From: Candidatus Ferrigenium bremense
GTDB lineage: Bacteria; Pseudomonadota; Gammaproteobacteria; Burkholderiales; Gallionellaceae
Direction of reading: 5' to 3'
Length of the DNA: 40,180 bases
NCBI GenBank assembly: GCA_019449635.1
Contig: JAGRPI010000022.1
Location: 1-40,180, forward strand
Numbering within the stretch: position 1 is the stretch's first letter; each line of letters starts with the position of its first letter. The translations under genes were made by a program, and so were the position numbers. This document shows positions 1 through 8,011 of the stretch, piece after piece. The notes under the pieces are model-generated. The model was given only the letters and a program-made list of their open reading frames with translations, did not search any database and was not told the DNA's origin.

Positions 1-350
1 GGCTTTTTTGCTGCCGGCTTTTTTGCTGCCGGCTTTTTTGCTGCCGGCTTTTTTGCTACGGCTTTCTTGGCTGCCGGTTTTTTAGCTGCTACTTTTTTTG
101 CTGCCGGCTTGGCTGCTGCCTTTTTTGCTGCCGGTTTTTTTGCTGCCGGTTTCTTTGCTACGGCCTTCTTGGCTGCCGGTTTTTTAGCCGCTACTTTTTT
201 TGCTGCCGGCTTTTTTGCTGCCGGTTTCTTTGCTACGGCCTTCTTGGCTGCCGGTTTTTTAACCGCTACTTTTTTTGCTGCCGGTTTCTTTGCGGCTGGT
301 TTGGCTGCGGCTTTTTTGGCTGCAGGTTTTTTCGCTGCGGGTGTTTTTGC
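1..350. repeat. Tandem low-complexity repeat encoding the KPAAK pentapeptides
   Basis: A 15-base unit (GGCTTTTTTGCTGCC on the plus strand) and near variants are repeated head to tail across the H1-like gene. Units occur in a higher-order pattern of about 65-75 bases, for example the near-identical blocks starting near 150 and 225. This points to recent expansion by slippage or unequal crossing over. Confidence 0.8.
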
Positions 351-371
351 TTTTGTATCGGATGTTGCCAT
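1..371 (-). CDS. Histone H1-like lysine/alanine/proline-rich DNA-binding protein (3' end outside window)
   Basis: The minus strand is open from an ATG at 371 to the window edge, giving at least 123 residues. After a short MATSDTKAK start it consists almost only of PAAKK, VAAKK and AVAKK pentapeptides. Such Lys/Ala/Pro tails are typical of bacterial H1-like proteins (AlgP and HctB types) that coat DNA or RNA non-specifically. A GGAG ribosome binding site lies 7 bases before the ATG. The coding DNA is itself a tandem repeat, so length variation between strains is likely. The C-terminus is not seen. The plus-strand ORF over the same bases encodes only Gly/Phe/Ala low-complexity sequence and is a shadow. 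Confidence 0.85.
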   Translation of the reverse strand, partial: MATSDTKAKTPAAKKPAAKKAAAKPAAKKPAAKKVAVKKPAAKKAVAKKPAAKKPAAKKVAAKKPAAKKAVAKKPAAKKPAAKKAAAKPAAKKVAAKKPAAKKAVAKKPAAKKPAAKKPAAKK

Positions 372-472
372 TTTCATTCTCCATAAAAATTTTAGAACAT
401 TCATTACGACTCACTGCACACCCAAACGCCCTGTGTTTCAGCGAAAGACGCTTGCGGCATCGGCACTGTATC

Positions 473-490
473 CACGTTTAAAAAAACGTG
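473..490. terminator. Perfect AT-rich hairpin between lysA and the H1-like gene
   Basis: Seven-base arms CACGTTT/AAACGTG flank a four-base A loop, 40 bases past the lysA stop on the minus strand. It is not followed by a clean T run, so termination or processing is only a guess. The 372-530 gap otherwise holds the leader of the H1-like gene. Confidence 0.35.
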
Positions 491-530
491 CAACAAATTT
501 CGTAAATTTTTTTTGTGGAAATTACAACAC

Positions 531-1877
531 TCACAAAACCGGTTTTTCCCCGGCATACAACTGCGCCACCGTCTCGCGCTCACGCACCAGATGCGCCGTT
601 CCGCCATCCACCATCACTTCGGCAGCACGCGGGCGAGTGTTGTAATTGGAACTCATGCTCATCCCGTAGGCGCCGGCGGAAAGCACGGCCAGCAAGGATT
701 GCGGGGCGATTGCCAGCTCGCGCGCATGACCGATGAAGTCGCCCGTTTCGCAGATCGGGCCGACCACTTCGTAGATTAAAGATTGTATTTCACGTTCGCT
801 CCCTCCCCCGCAAGCGGGGGAGGGTTGGGGATAACCAGCGACTTGCCCGCTTGCGGGCTTAGTCGAATGGCTAGTAGTTCCTCCAGAGGGTTCTAACTCG
901 ACCGGCAAGATTTTGTGGTACGCGTCATACAAGGCCGGGCGCATCAGGTCGTTCATCGCCGCATCGACGATGGCGAAATTTTTCTCCTCGCCGGGCTTGA
1001 GATATTCCACGCGCGTCAACAGCGCTCCGGCGTTGCCAACCAGCACGCGTCCCGGCTCGAGGACCAGCTTCTCGCCGCGCCCCCCGAGCGCACCCAACAA
1101 CGCGGCCACATAATCCGCGATCGCCGGCGGCGTTTCGTCGTTGTAGCGAATGCCCAGGCCTCCGCCCAGGTCGATGTGTTCGAGCCGGATGCCCTCCCGC
1201 GCCAGCATATCCACCAGCACCAGCACTTTTTCCACCGCGGCAATGAACGGGCTGGTCTCGGTGAGCTGCGAACCGATGTGGCAGTCCACTCCGGTGATGC
1301 GCAGATGGGGCAACGCCTGCGCCTTGCGATACAGCGCGACCGCCTCGCCGTAAGCCACGCCGAACTTGTTCTGCTTCAGACCCGTGGAAATGTAGGGATG
1401 GGTCTTCGCATCCACGTCGGGGTTGACCCGCAGGCTTATCGGCGCGACCTTGCCCATGCTGCCTGCCACTTCGTTCAGACGCTCCAATTCGGCGGCAGAC
1501 TCGACGTTGAAGCACAGGATGCCCGCCTCCAGGGCCAGGCGCATCTCGGCAATGCTCTTGCCCACGCCGGAGAACACCACCTTGCCCGCATCGCCGCCAG
1601 CCGCACGCACGCGCTGCAATTCACCGCCGGACACGATGTCGAAGCCCGCCCCGAGGCGCGCGAACACGTTCAGTACCGCCAGATTGGAATTCGCCTTCAC
1701 CGCATAACAGATCAGATGTTCGCGACCCTGCAATGCGTTGCTGAATTGGCGGAAGCCATCGGTCAGCGCAGCACGCGAATACACATAACAGGGCGTGCCG
1801 AACTGCGCGGCGATGTCCGCCAGCGGCACTTGCTCGGCATGAAGCTGGTTGTCTAGATAATGGAAATAATCGCTCAT
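531..1877 (-). CDS. lysA: Diaminopimelate decarboxylase (with in-frame repeat insertion)
   Basis: This PLP enzyme decarboxylates meso-diaminopimelate to lysine in the cytoplasm. The fold-type III barrel is complete: CYAVKAN with the PLP-binding Lys61, HIGSQL near 200, the phosphate-binding GGGLGI near 238, and CETGDF near 376 with the catalytic Cys. The length of 448 is roughly 30-40 residues over the family norm. The excess lies at residues about 328-367, between KILPVE and YEVVGPICE, where a Ser/Pro/Gly-rich segment is encoded by repeat DNA (see 777-896). The insert is in frame and the catalytic motifs on both sides are intact, so the enzyme is probably active. The gene starts 2 bases after the lptM stop, the usual lipoprotein-lysA pairing. 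Confidence 0.97.
   Translation of the reverse strand: MSDYFHYLDNQLHAEQVPLADIAAQFGTPCYVYSRAALTDGFRQFSNALQGREHLICYAVKANSNLAVLNVFARLGAGFDIVSGGELQRVRAAGGDAGKVVFSGVGKSIAEMRLALEAGILCFNVESAAELERLNEVAGSMGKVAPISLRVNPDVDAKTHPYISTGLKQNKFGVAYGEAVALYRKAQALPHLRITGVDCHIGSQLTETSPFIAAVEKVLVLVDMLAREGIRLEHIDLGGGLGIRYNDETPPAIADYVAALLGALGGRGEKLVLEPGRVLVGNAGALLTRVEYLKPGEEKNFAIVDAAMNDLMRPALYDAYHKILPVELEPSGGTTSHSTKPASGQVAGYPQPSPACGGGSEREIQSLIYEVVGPICETGDFIGHARELAIAPQSLLAVLSAGAYGMSMSSNYNTRPRAAEVMVDGGTAHLVRERETVAQLYAGEKPVL
777..896 (-). repeat. Composite in-frame palindromic insertion in lysA (family B plus GC hairpin)
   Basis: About 120 bases (40 codons) interrupt lysA. Bases 801-824 form a perfect 11-bp hairpin (CCCTCCCCCGC, loop AA). 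Bases 831-882 are the family B element: read on the coding strand it is TAGCCA, CGACT, GCCCGC, loop AA, GCGGGC, AGTCG, TGGTTA, an imperfect hairpin. The stretch from 829 to about 880 is identical to 39476-39527 inside the rlmN-like gene, and a diverged copy lies in lpxH. The translation contains SHSTKPASGQVAGY. Confidence 0.85.
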
Positions 1878-1879
1878 GG

Positions 1880-2002
1880 TTATTTGCTTTGCTGGGAGGA
1901 TGAAGTGCCGGGCGCAGGGAACGTAAGCGGACCTTTGTGCCCGCAGCCTTGCAGCAGCGCAGCCAAAACCACGATAATGCCCAAAGTGATACCAAGACGC
2001 AT
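1880..2002 (-). CDS. lptM: Small lipoprotein LptM (YifL-like), 40 residues
   Basis: The 40-residue product starts MRLGITLGIIVVLAALLQGC, a short hydrophobic signal ending in an LLQGC lipobox, followed by GHKGPLTFP. The CGxKGPLxxP pattern after the lipidated Cys is the hallmark of LptM/YifL, which in enterobacteria helps oxidative maturation of the LPS translocon LptD. A GAGG site precedes the ATG by 8-9 bases. It sits directly upstream of lysA, as in many proteobacteria, and is divergent from cyaY. A longer overlapping ORF in another frame is a shadow. Confidence 0.9.
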   Translation of the reverse strand: MRLGITLGIIVVLAALLQGCGHKGPLTFPAPGTSSSQQSK

Positions 2003-2049
2003 GATTGCATCCTCAAAAAAATTAACGTACCGGATTATAAGGGCTGACC

Positions 2050-2367
2050 ATGACCGAAAGCGAATTCAACCGATTGGCTGATGCCGTGCTGGCACGCATC
2101 GAAACGGCCATTGATAACTGCAGCGGCGATGTCGAATGCAACCGTAGCGGCAACGTGCTGGAAATCGAGTTTGGTGACGGCCAGAAGATCATCATCAACC
2201 GCCACGATGTGAACCAGGAGATCTGGGTTGCCGCCAAGTCCGGCGGCTTCCATTACGCATGGCTTGATGGAGCGTGGCACAACCGGCGCGACGGCAGCGA
2301 GCTGTTCGGCAAACTCGCAGAATTGTTTGCCGCTCAGGGCGAGCAAATCGGCTTGCCGCAGGCCTGA
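2050..2367 (+). CDS. cyaY: Frataxin-like iron-sulfur cluster assembly protein CyaY
   Basis: The 105-residue protein matches CyaY over its full length. It has an acidic first helix (MTESEFNRLADAVLARIE), a strand with VLEIEFGDGQKIIINRH, and the conserved W-rich sheet QEIWVAAKSGGFHYAW. CyaY binds iron on its acidic helix and modulates IscS-dependent Fe-S assembly in the cytosol. It is divergent from lptM-lysA; the 47-base gap must hold both promoters. Its stop lies 3 bases from the end of the convergent metallopeptidase gene. Confidence 0.95.
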   Translation: MTESEFNRLADAVLARIETAIDNCSGDVECNRSGNVLEIEFGDGQKIIINRHDVNQEIWVAAKSGGFHYAWLDGAWHNRRDGSELFGKLAELFAAQGEQIGLPQA

Positions 2368-2370
2368 TTT

Positions 2371-3162
2371 TTACAGATTGAAAGTTCTAAGCTCGCGGCG
2401 CAGCTTTGCGTAATCCGGGCAAACGCTTTGCACCACTCCCCAGAACGCCGCCGAATGATTCATCTCGCGCAGGTGCGCGAGTTCATGCACCACCACGTAA
2501 TCCACCAGGCGCAGCGGCAGCCGGATGAGCTGCTCGTTGAGCCGCACCGTACCGCGCGCCGTGCAGCAACCCCATTGTGTCTTGGCCGCTGAAAGCCTGA
2601 CCGCGTGCGGCACGACATCCAGCAACGCCGCGTAGTGCGCCACTCGTTCCGCGAACAGCCGCTCTGCCTCATGCCGATACCAGTGCGCCACAACCTGCTC
2701 GATTTGCACCGCCTCGCTGTTATTGGCAATGAACACCCACAGCTCGCCGCGGCGCAGTGTCGCAGGCGCGGCGAACAGACCCGGCACGACGCGCAGGATC
2801 AGCGCCTCACCCAGGTAGGAGACCGCCTCGCCATCCGCCCAGCGGGTTTCAATAGGCTTGCGCGTCTGCCAGTTGTCCAGCTTTTCCACCACCCAGTGCG
2901 CCTTGTCCTGCAACACGCTGTGCAGCCATTTCTCCGAAGCACGCAACGGCACGCTCACGGTCAGCCCGCGATCATCGATGCGCAGGCCGATGCTCCTGCG
3001 CCGGCTGGTGCGCTTCAGGGTGTAGGGAATGTTTTTTCCGGCGAGTAGCGCAGCGCGTTGCTCGATGGCGGGAGGGTCGTTGCGAAGCAACGGGGACCCC
3101 CCGGACATGCCCCTTGCGGGTACGGCGGGCGGAGAAACCAGGTTGCGCAGGCGTTTAAGCAT
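2371..3162 (-). CDS. YgjP-like (DUF45) zinc metallopeptidase
   Basis: The 263-residue protein carries the YgjP/SprT-like signature: TQWGCCTARGTVRLN, then VVVHELAHLREMNHSAAFW, the HExxH plus distal His gluzincin motif. The family is cytoplasmic and its substrates are poorly defined. I chose the ATG at 3162 because it overlaps the plsC stop by one base (TGATG), suggesting translational coupling. The longer ORF upstream runs through plsC in the wrong frame. Residues about 12-30, just before the conserved start of the domain (IPYTLKRTSRRRSIGLRI), are Pro/Gly-rich and encoded by a hairpin repeat. Confidence 0.85.
   Translation of the reverse strand: MLKRLRNLVSPPAVPARGMSGGSPLLRNDPPAIEQRAALLAGKNIPYTLKRTSRRRSIGLRIDDRGLTVSVPLRASEKWLHSVLQDKAHWVVEKLDNWQTRKPIETRWADGEAVSYLGEALILRVVPGLFAAPATLRRGELWVFIANNSEAVQIEQVVAHWYRHEAERLFAERVAHYAALLDVVPHAVRLSAAKTQWGCCTARGTVRLNEQLIRLPLRLVDYVVVHELAHLREMNHSAAFWGVVQSVCPDYAKLRRELRTFNL
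3067..3125 (-). repeat. In-frame hairpin insertion near the start of the ygjP-like gene
   Basis: On the coding strand the segment reads GGGTC, CCC, GTTGC, loop TTC, GCAAC, GACCC, a bulged hairpin centred on 3085. A CCCGCAAGGGG inverted repeat follows at about 3110-3120. It encodes the Pro/Gly-rich stretch after MLKRLRNLV, which is not part of the conserved domain. Only one copy is present in this window. Confidence 0.5.
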
Positions 3163-3869
3163 CAATGCGGCAATCGCTGAATCTCGTTCTCGATCCACGC
3201 CTCGACCTCGGCGTTGATCTCTTCCGCCTTGCGCCCTTTGGTCTCGATCGGCGCGCCGATGCTCATGGTGATAAGCCCGGGATGTTTGCTGAACGCGTTG
3301 CGCCCCCACAGCCGCCCGGCATTGTGCGCCACCGGCACCACCGGCACGCCGCTGCTCGCCGCCAGCATCGCTCCGCCGATCTTGTATTTGCCGCGCCGGC
3401 CGAACGGCACGCGTGTCCCCTCCGGGAAGATCACCACACAGAAGCCTTGCGCCAGCCGCTCCTTGCCCTGCTTGAGCAACTGCTTTATCGCGCCCTTGCC
3501 GTCGCTGCGCTTGATGGCGATCGGACTGGTCAACGCCAGCGCCCAGCCGAAAAACGGCAGCCACAACAGTTCGCGTTTCAATACCCACACCTGTGGCGGG
3601 AATATCTTTTGCAGCGCCAGCGTCTCCCATGCCGATTGGTGCTTGCACAGCACGATGCAGGGTTCTTTGGGGATGTTTTCGATGCCGCGCACCTCATGGC
3701 GGATGCCGCACACCAGGCGCAACAACGGCAGCATCAGCTTCGCCCATTGCGAAATGATGCGGTAGCGCATGAGCGGGCTGAGCGGAAAAGACAGCAAGGC
3801 CAGCATCGCAAAAACCGGCGTGATGACGATTTGCAGAAGCAGGAAAATCAGCGAGCGTATAAAGATCAT
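3162..3869 (-). CDS. plsC: 1-acyl-sn-glycerol-3-phosphate acyltransferase
   Basis: PlsC adds the second acyl chain to lysophosphatidate at the inner membrane. The 235-residue protein has an N-terminal hydrophobic segment (residues 1-30), the acyltransferase box CKHQSAWET (the HxxxxD motif with Glu in place of Asp), and FPEGTR near 150. The HQSAWE variant is familiar in betaproteobacterial PlsC, so I do not regard it as inactivating. It follows gmhB, as in related genomes, separated by an intergenic repeat (3887-3988), and its stop overlaps the start of the metallopeptidase gene. Confidence 0.93.
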   Translation of the reverse strand: MIFIRSLIFLLLQIVITPVFAMLALLSFPLSPLMRYRIISQWAKLMLPLLRLVCGIRHEVRGIENIPKEPCIVLCKHQSAWETLALQKIFPPQVWVLKRELLWLPFFGWALALTSPIAIKRSDGKGAIKQLLKQGKERLAQGFCVVIFPEGTRVPFGRRGKYKIGGAMLAASSGVPVVPVAHNAGRLWGRNAFSKHPGLITMSIGAPIETKGRKAEEINAEVEAWIENEIQRLPH

Positions 3870-3886
3870 GGGTTGAAAGGCAACTT

Positions 3887-3988
3887 AGCCACGGATGAAC
3901 ACGGATTTACACGGATAAAACCTTGGTGATATTTACATAAACCAGGTGATGAATTTCCATCCGTGAACATCCGTGTCAATCCGTGGCT
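3887..3988. repeat. Intergenic inverted repeat, AGCCACGGAT family (copy 1)
   Basis: The segment begins AGCCACGGATGAACACGGAT and ends with the inverse, ATCCGTGGCT. Short ACGGAT/ATCCGT units are repeated inside both arms. Two further copies lie at 17147-17223 and 29163-29294, always between genes. It fills the plsC-gmhB gap. Confidence 0.85.
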
Positions 3989-4000
3989 AGTAACTTGTCG

Positions 4001-4534
4001 TTAAACCAACTCTGCCGCCACCGCCGCCAGGTCCGGGAGAACCAGCGTGCCTTCCGGCAGCCCCCCTGCTGCCTGGGTTTTCAGTCCCTTGCCGGTCAGC
4101 ACCAGATAAGGCTGAGCGCCCAGCACGGCGGCAGGCTGCAAATCGCGCAGCGAATCGCCCACCACCGGGACATTGTCGAGGTTGCCGAGGCCGTAACGCG
4201 CCGCGATCTCCTCCAGCATCCCGCTCTTGGGCTTGCGGCAACCGCAATCATTCTCGCTGGTATGCGGGCAAAAAAACACCGCATCGATACGCGCACCGAC
4301 CAGCGCGCAGGCCTTGTGCATCTTGCCGTGGATCGCGTTCAGCATCGCCATGTCGAGCAGCCCCCGCCCGATACCGGACTGGTTGGTCGCCACCACCACG
4401 CGGTAGCCGGCCTGGTTCAGGCGCGCAATCGCTTCCAGGCTGCCGGGGATCGGATTCCACTCCTCCGGCTTCTTGATGAACTGGTCGGAGTCGTAATTGA
4501 TCACGCCATCGCGGTCGAGAATGATGAGGTTCAT
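4001..4534 (-). CDS. gmhB: D-glycero-beta-D-manno-heptose-1,7-bisphosphate 7-phosphatase
   Basis: GmhB removes the 7-phosphate during ADP-heptose synthesis for the LPS inner core. The 177-residue HAD protein shows LDRDGVIN (nucleophile and acid Asp), ATNQSGIGRG (motif II), the zinc-binding FFCPHTSENDCGCRKPK and VGDSLRD (motif IV). The zinc loop separates GmhB from other HAD phosphatases. It lies downstream of glyS with a repeat-filled gap (4541-4633). Confidence 0.95.
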   Translation of the reverse strand: MNLIILDRDGVINYDSDQFIKKPEEWNPIPGSLEAIARLNQAGYRVVVATNQSGIGRGLLDMAMLNAIHGKMHKACALVGARIDAVFFCPHTSENDCGCRKPKSGMLEEIAARYGLGNLDNVPVVGDSLRDLQPAAVLGAQPYLVLTGKGLKTQAAGGLPEGTLVLPDLAAVAAELV

Positions 4535-4540
4535 GACTTC

Positions 4541-4633
4541 AGTCGTTAGTCGTTAGTTGGTAGTCGTTAGTTGATATTGTCGCTGCGCGGCTCTTGTTTT
4601 TAACTACAAGCTAGCGACTAGTAACTAACGACT
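4541..4633. repeat. Intergenic inverted repeat, TTAGTCG family (copy 1)
   Basis: The left arm (4541-4572) repeats AGTCGTTAGT units; the right arm (4612-4633) carries the inverse, ACTAGTAACTAACGACT. It occupies the whole gmhB-glyS gap. A related copy lies at 29786-29871 between nrdR and glyA. Confidence 0.75.
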
Positions 4634-4639
4634 GCATTT

Positions 4640-6757
4640 TCATGCCGCCAGTTTGGAAATATCGGCGACCTGGTTCATCAGCTTGCCGAGCTGCTGCAAT
4701 AACGCCGCCCGGTTCAGACGCAGATCATTGTCTTCGCACATCACCATGACTTTCTCGAAGAAATCGTCGATGAAGGGCTTGAGCGTGACCAGCACTTTCA
4801 GGTTCTGACCGTAGTCGCCGCGATCCAGGTAGCCTTGGGCAAATAGCGCGATGTCCTGCATGGCCTGATGCAGGTCGCGTTCGGCGGCCTCTTTCAGCAG
4901 CGCAGGTTTCACGACCGCGTGGGCCAGATCAGCGCTGAGTTCTTCCTGGTTCTTGCGGATGATGTTCAGCACGCGTTTGTTGGCCGCAGCCAGGTCCTTG
5001 GCCACCTCCAGCGCGGCGAAGGCACGCACCCCTTGCAGGCGCGGCAATATCTCGTGCATGCGCCCATCCAGTATATGGAGCACCGCCTCGATGTGCGACA
5101 CCTCGAAATCGCGCTCGCGCAGATAGCCGCGCAGGCGATCCAGCATGAAACCCTCCACGCCGCCTGCCACCGTCGCGCTCAGCATGCCTGCGGGAAAATT
5201 CCCGGCAGCGATCTTGATCAGCGCGGGCAGCGGCAGATCGAGCGGCGTCTCGACCAGGATGCGCAGGATGCCCAACGCATGGCGGCGCAAGCCGAACGGA
5301 TCCTTTTCGCCGGTGGGTACTTGGCCGATGCCGTAGATACCAACCACCGTCTCCAGCTTGTCGGCCAGCGCCACGGCGCACGCGATCGCGCCCTGCGGCA
5401 AGGTGTCCCCGGCGAAGCGCGGGTGATAATGCGCCTCGATGGCATCCGCCACCACCTTGTCCTCGCCGTCGTGCAGCGCGTAGTAGCGCCCCATGATGCC
5501 CTGCAACTCGGGAAACTCGCCGACCATGTCGGTGAGCAGGTCGGCCTTGGCCAGCCGCGCCGCCAGTTCCGCGTCCGCCTTGTCCGCATCCAGCAGCCGC
5601 GCGATCGTGCCGGCCAGCGTGGCGATACGTTCGACGCGCTGCAACTGTGTGCCCAGCTTGTTGTGGTACACCACGCTGCCGAGCTTCTCGACGCGCGATT
5701 CCAGCGTCTTCTTGCGATCCTGATCGAAGAAGAACTTCGCATCCGCGAGGCGCGGGCGCACCACGCGTTCGTTGCCGCCGATCACCAGGCTCGCATCCGC
5801 CGGGCGGATATTGGACACGATCAGGAATTTGTTGGTCAGCTTGCCGTCGGCATCCAGCAAGGGGAAGTATTTCTGGTTCGCCTTCATGGTCAGGATCAGG
5901 CATTCCTGCGGCACCTCGAGGAATTCCGCCTCAAATTGCCCGACCAGCACGTTGGGGCGCTCGACCAGCGCGGTCACTTCGTCCAGCAACGCGGCGTCTT
6001 CGATCGGCTTGAGCTTCTCCGCGGCGGCGGCAGCATCGATTTGTTTGGCGATCTCGGCGCGGCGTTTTTCAAAAGCCGGGATCACCGCGCCTTCGTTTTC
6101 CATCTGCGCCTCGTAGCTGTCGGCATCGCGGATTTCCAGCGTCTGTTTAGACGCCTCGAAGCGGTGACCCTGGGTGGCGCGCCCGGCCTGCAGGCCCAGC
6201 ACGCGGACCGGTACGATCTCCACACCATGCAATGCGACCACCCCATGCGCGGGACGCACGAACTGCACGCTATCCCAGCCGTCGGCGAGCTGGTAGGTCA
6301 TTACCTTGGGGATCGGCAGTTTGGCGATCGCGTCTTCCAGGGCTTTCTGCAATCCGTCCGCCAATGTCGCACCGGATTGCCTGCTGTCATAGACCAGCGA
6401 CTCCGCCTTGCCCTCGCCTTCGCGGCGCAACTGCGGCACGACCTCGGCTCCCGCACCCATCGCGGCGAGTTTCTTCAACAGCGCGGGCGTCGCCTGGCCG
6501 GATGCGTCCAGCCCGACGGACGCCGGCATCAGCTTCTGCGACACCGCTTTGTCGTCGGCCTTGGCGGCCACATCGCCCACCCGCACCGCGAGGCGGCGCG
6601 GCGAAGCGAAAGAAGCCATCACGCTTTCGGCGGAGGCCAAGCCTTGTGCCTTGAGGCTTGCAGTCAGCGTCTCAGCGAAACTGTCGCCCAGTTTCTTCAG
6701 CGCCTTGGGCGGCAGTTCTTCGACGAGCAATTCAACCAGCAAATTTTTGGTGCTCAT
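4640..6757 (-). CDS. glyS: Glycyl-tRNA synthetase beta subunit
   Basis: The 705-residue beta subunit of the bacterial alpha2beta2 glycyl-tRNA synthetase binds and recognises tRNA-Gly. It begins [15 protein letters not shown], the family N-terminus, contains RPAHGVVAL, the [15 protein letters not shown] signature and the [12 protein letters not shown] segment, and ends in the anticodon-binding-like helical region ([22 protein letters not shown]). Length is normal. It overlaps glyQ by 4 bases (ATGA), so the subunits are probably translationally coupled. No repeat insertion is visible. Confidence 0.98.
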   Translation of the reverse strand: MSTKNLLVELLVEELPPKALKKLGDSFAETLTASLKAQGLASAESVMASFASPRRLAVRVGDVAAKADDKAVSQKLMPASVGLDASGQATPALLKKLAAMGAGAEVVPQLRREGEGKAESLVYDSRQSGATLADGLQKALEDAIAKLPIPKVMTYQLADGWDSVQFVRPAHGVVALHGVEIVPVRVLGLQAGRATQGHRFEASKQTLEIRDADSYEAQMENEGAVIPAFEKRRAEIAKQIDAAAAAEKLKPIEDAALLDEVTALVERPNVLVGQFEAEFLEVPQECLILTMKANQKYFPLLDADGKLTNKFLIVSNIRPADASLVIGGNERVVRPRLADAKFFFDQDRKKTLESRVEKLGSVVYHNKLGTQLQRVERIATLAGTIARLLDADKADAELAARLAKADLLTDMVGEFPELQGIMGRYYALHDGEDKVVADAIEAHYHPRFAGDTLPQGAIACAVALADKLETVVGIYGIGQVPTGEKDPFGLRRHALGILRILVETPLDLPLPALIKIAAGNFPAGMLSATVAGGVEGFMLDRLRGYLRERDFEVSHIEAVLHILDGRMHEILPRLQGVRAFAALEVAKDLAAANKRVLNIIRKNQEELSADLAHAVVKPALLKEAAERDLHQAMQDIALFAQGYLDRGDYGQNLKVLVTLKPFIDDFFEKVMVMCEDNDLRLNRAALLQQLGKLMNQVADISKLAA

Positions 6758-7743
6758 GCCGCCACCGCTTTCTTCTCGATCTGCGCCAGCACTTCATCCG
6801 CCCAGGCCTTCGGCGCCATCGGGAAGCCGAGGCGCGCGCGGCTGTCGAGATAGCTCTGTGCGACGCTGCGCGCCAGATTGCGGATGCGTCCGATGTAGGC
6901 GGCGCGCTCGGTCACCGAGATCGCGCCACGTGCATCGAGCAAGTTGAAGCTGTGTGCGGCTTTCAACACCTGCTCATAGGCGGGTAATGCCAGTTGCTGC
7001 TCCATCAGATATTTGGCCTGTTTCTCATGGCTGCCGAACGCGCCGAGCAGGAATTCCACATCGCTGTGCTCGAAGTTGTAAGTCGATTGCTCGATCTCGT
7101 TCTGGTGGTACACATCGCGGTAAGTCACGCCTTCCGTCCAGGTCAGGTCGAACACGTTATCCACGCCTTGCAGATACATCGCCAGCCGCTCCAGCCCGTA
7201 AGTGATCTCGCCGGTGATCGGCTTGCAGTCGATGCCGCCGACCTGCTGAAAATAGGTGAACTGCGTGACTTCCATGCCGTTCAGCCACACCTCCCAGCCC
7301 AGCCCCCACGCGCCGAGCGTCGGGTTTTCCCAGTCGTCCTCGACGAAGCGGATGTCGTTCTGCTTGAGGTCGAAACCGAGCGCCTCCAGCGAGCCTAGGT
7401 ACAGATCGAGGATATTGGCCGGCGAAGGCTTCAGCACCACCTGAAACTGGTAGTAATGCTGCAAGCGGTTCGGGTTCTCGCCGTAGCGCCCATCCTTGGG
7501 GCGGCGCGACGGCTGCACGTAAGCGGCTTTCCACGGCTCCGGGCCGAGCGCGCGCAGGAAAGTCGCGGTGTGCGACGTGCCCGCGCCGACTTCCATGTCA
7601 TAGGGTTGCAGCAGCGCGCAGCCCTGCTTGTCCCAGTAATTTTGCAGCGTCAGGATGATCTGTTGAAAGCTCAGCCCTTGGCTGAGCTTCGGTGAAGACT
7701 CATGCCCGCTTGCGGGCGTTATGTCAGAACCAAAAGTAGGCAT
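6754..7743 (-). CDS. glyQ: Glycyl-tRNA synthetase alpha subunit (repeat-derived N-terminal extension)
   Basis: The alpha subunit activates glycine with ATP. The 329-residue product has [34 protein letters not shown] and [18 protein letters not shown], all hallmark GlyQ segments. Normal GlyQ starts close to FQQIIL; here about 24 residues precede it ([22 protein letters not shown]), including a PASG peptide encoded by a GCCCGC-TT-GCGGGC hairpin. No internal ATG lies at the usual start, so the extension must be translated unless a non-standard codon is used. No clear Shine-Dalgarno sequence precedes the ATG at 7743. Confidence 0.96.
   Translation of the reverse strand: MPTFGSDITPASGHESSPKLSQGLSFQQIILTLQNYWDKQGCALLQPYDMEVGAGTSHTATFLRALGPEPWKAAYVQPSRRPKDGRYGENPNRLQHYYQFQVVLKPSPANILDLYLGSLEALGFDLKQNDIRFVEDDWENPTLGAWGLGWEVWLNGMEVTQFTYFQQVGGIDCKPITGEITYGLERLAMYLQGVDNVFDLTWTEGVTYRDVYHQNEIEQSTYNFEHSDVEFLLGAFGSHEKQAKYLMEQQLALPAYEQVLKAAHSFNLLDARGAISVTERAAYIGRIRNLARSVAQSYLDSRARLGFPMAPKAWADEVLAQIEKKAVAA
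7690..7720 (-). repeat. Hairpin repeat inside the glyQ N-terminal extension
   Basis: GCCCGC (7704-7709), TT, GCGGGC (7712-7717) is the same core hairpin as in the lysA and rlmN-like family B copies, and it is read in the same frame (Pro-Ala-Ser-Gly). The flanks differ from family B, so it may be a related or truncated element. Confidence 0.45.
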
Positions 7744-7827
7744 CGGTTGTTTCAGGCGATTGCAAAGGCGTGCATTTTACTGGTTTTCGGGCATCGTGTT
7801 CGCCATTGATTGGCATGACAGTGCTAA

Positions 7828-7938
7828 TCAACGCGCGGGCGATGGGGTATGGTTGCTCCAGAAGTAAGGCGGAGCTTCAGGCCTGAAGCCAAGCATCGCG
7901 AAACAACCAATGGCTTCTTGGTGCCAGCGGAAGATCAT
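7828..7938 (-). CDS. Possible small ORF or gene remnant downstream of the AAA gene
   Basis: Past the AAA stop at 8038, the same minus-strand frame stays open for about 70 codons down to a stop at 7828. The translation is rich in Trp and aromatic residues (for example MIFRWHQEAIGCFAMLGF). The only ATG is at 7938, giving 36 residues, with no convincing ribosome binding site. It looks more like decayed coding DNA than random sequence, but I recognise no family. The rest of the 7744-8037 gap shows nothing else apart from the hairpin at 8012-8038. Confidence 0.25.
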   Translation of the reverse strand: MIFRWHQEAIGCFAMLGFRPEAPPYFWSNHTPSPAR

Positions 7939-8011
7939 GCCGATTGTGGACACGGTCTCCTCCTCGGCCTTTGCTGCCTGTGGTAGCCAGGTGCACCAAC
8001 GTCCGGTATAG

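Noticed and set aside
67-645. 192-residue plus-strand ORF rich in Gly, Phe and Ala at the window start
   Set aside because: It is the antisense shadow of the H1-like gene; the minus strand has the ribosome binding site and a recognisable protein.
4868-6853. 661-residue plus-strand ORF opposite glyS
   Set aside because: An antisense open frame caused by the GC-rich codon use of glyS; the translation is rich in His, Gln and Arg and resembles no family.
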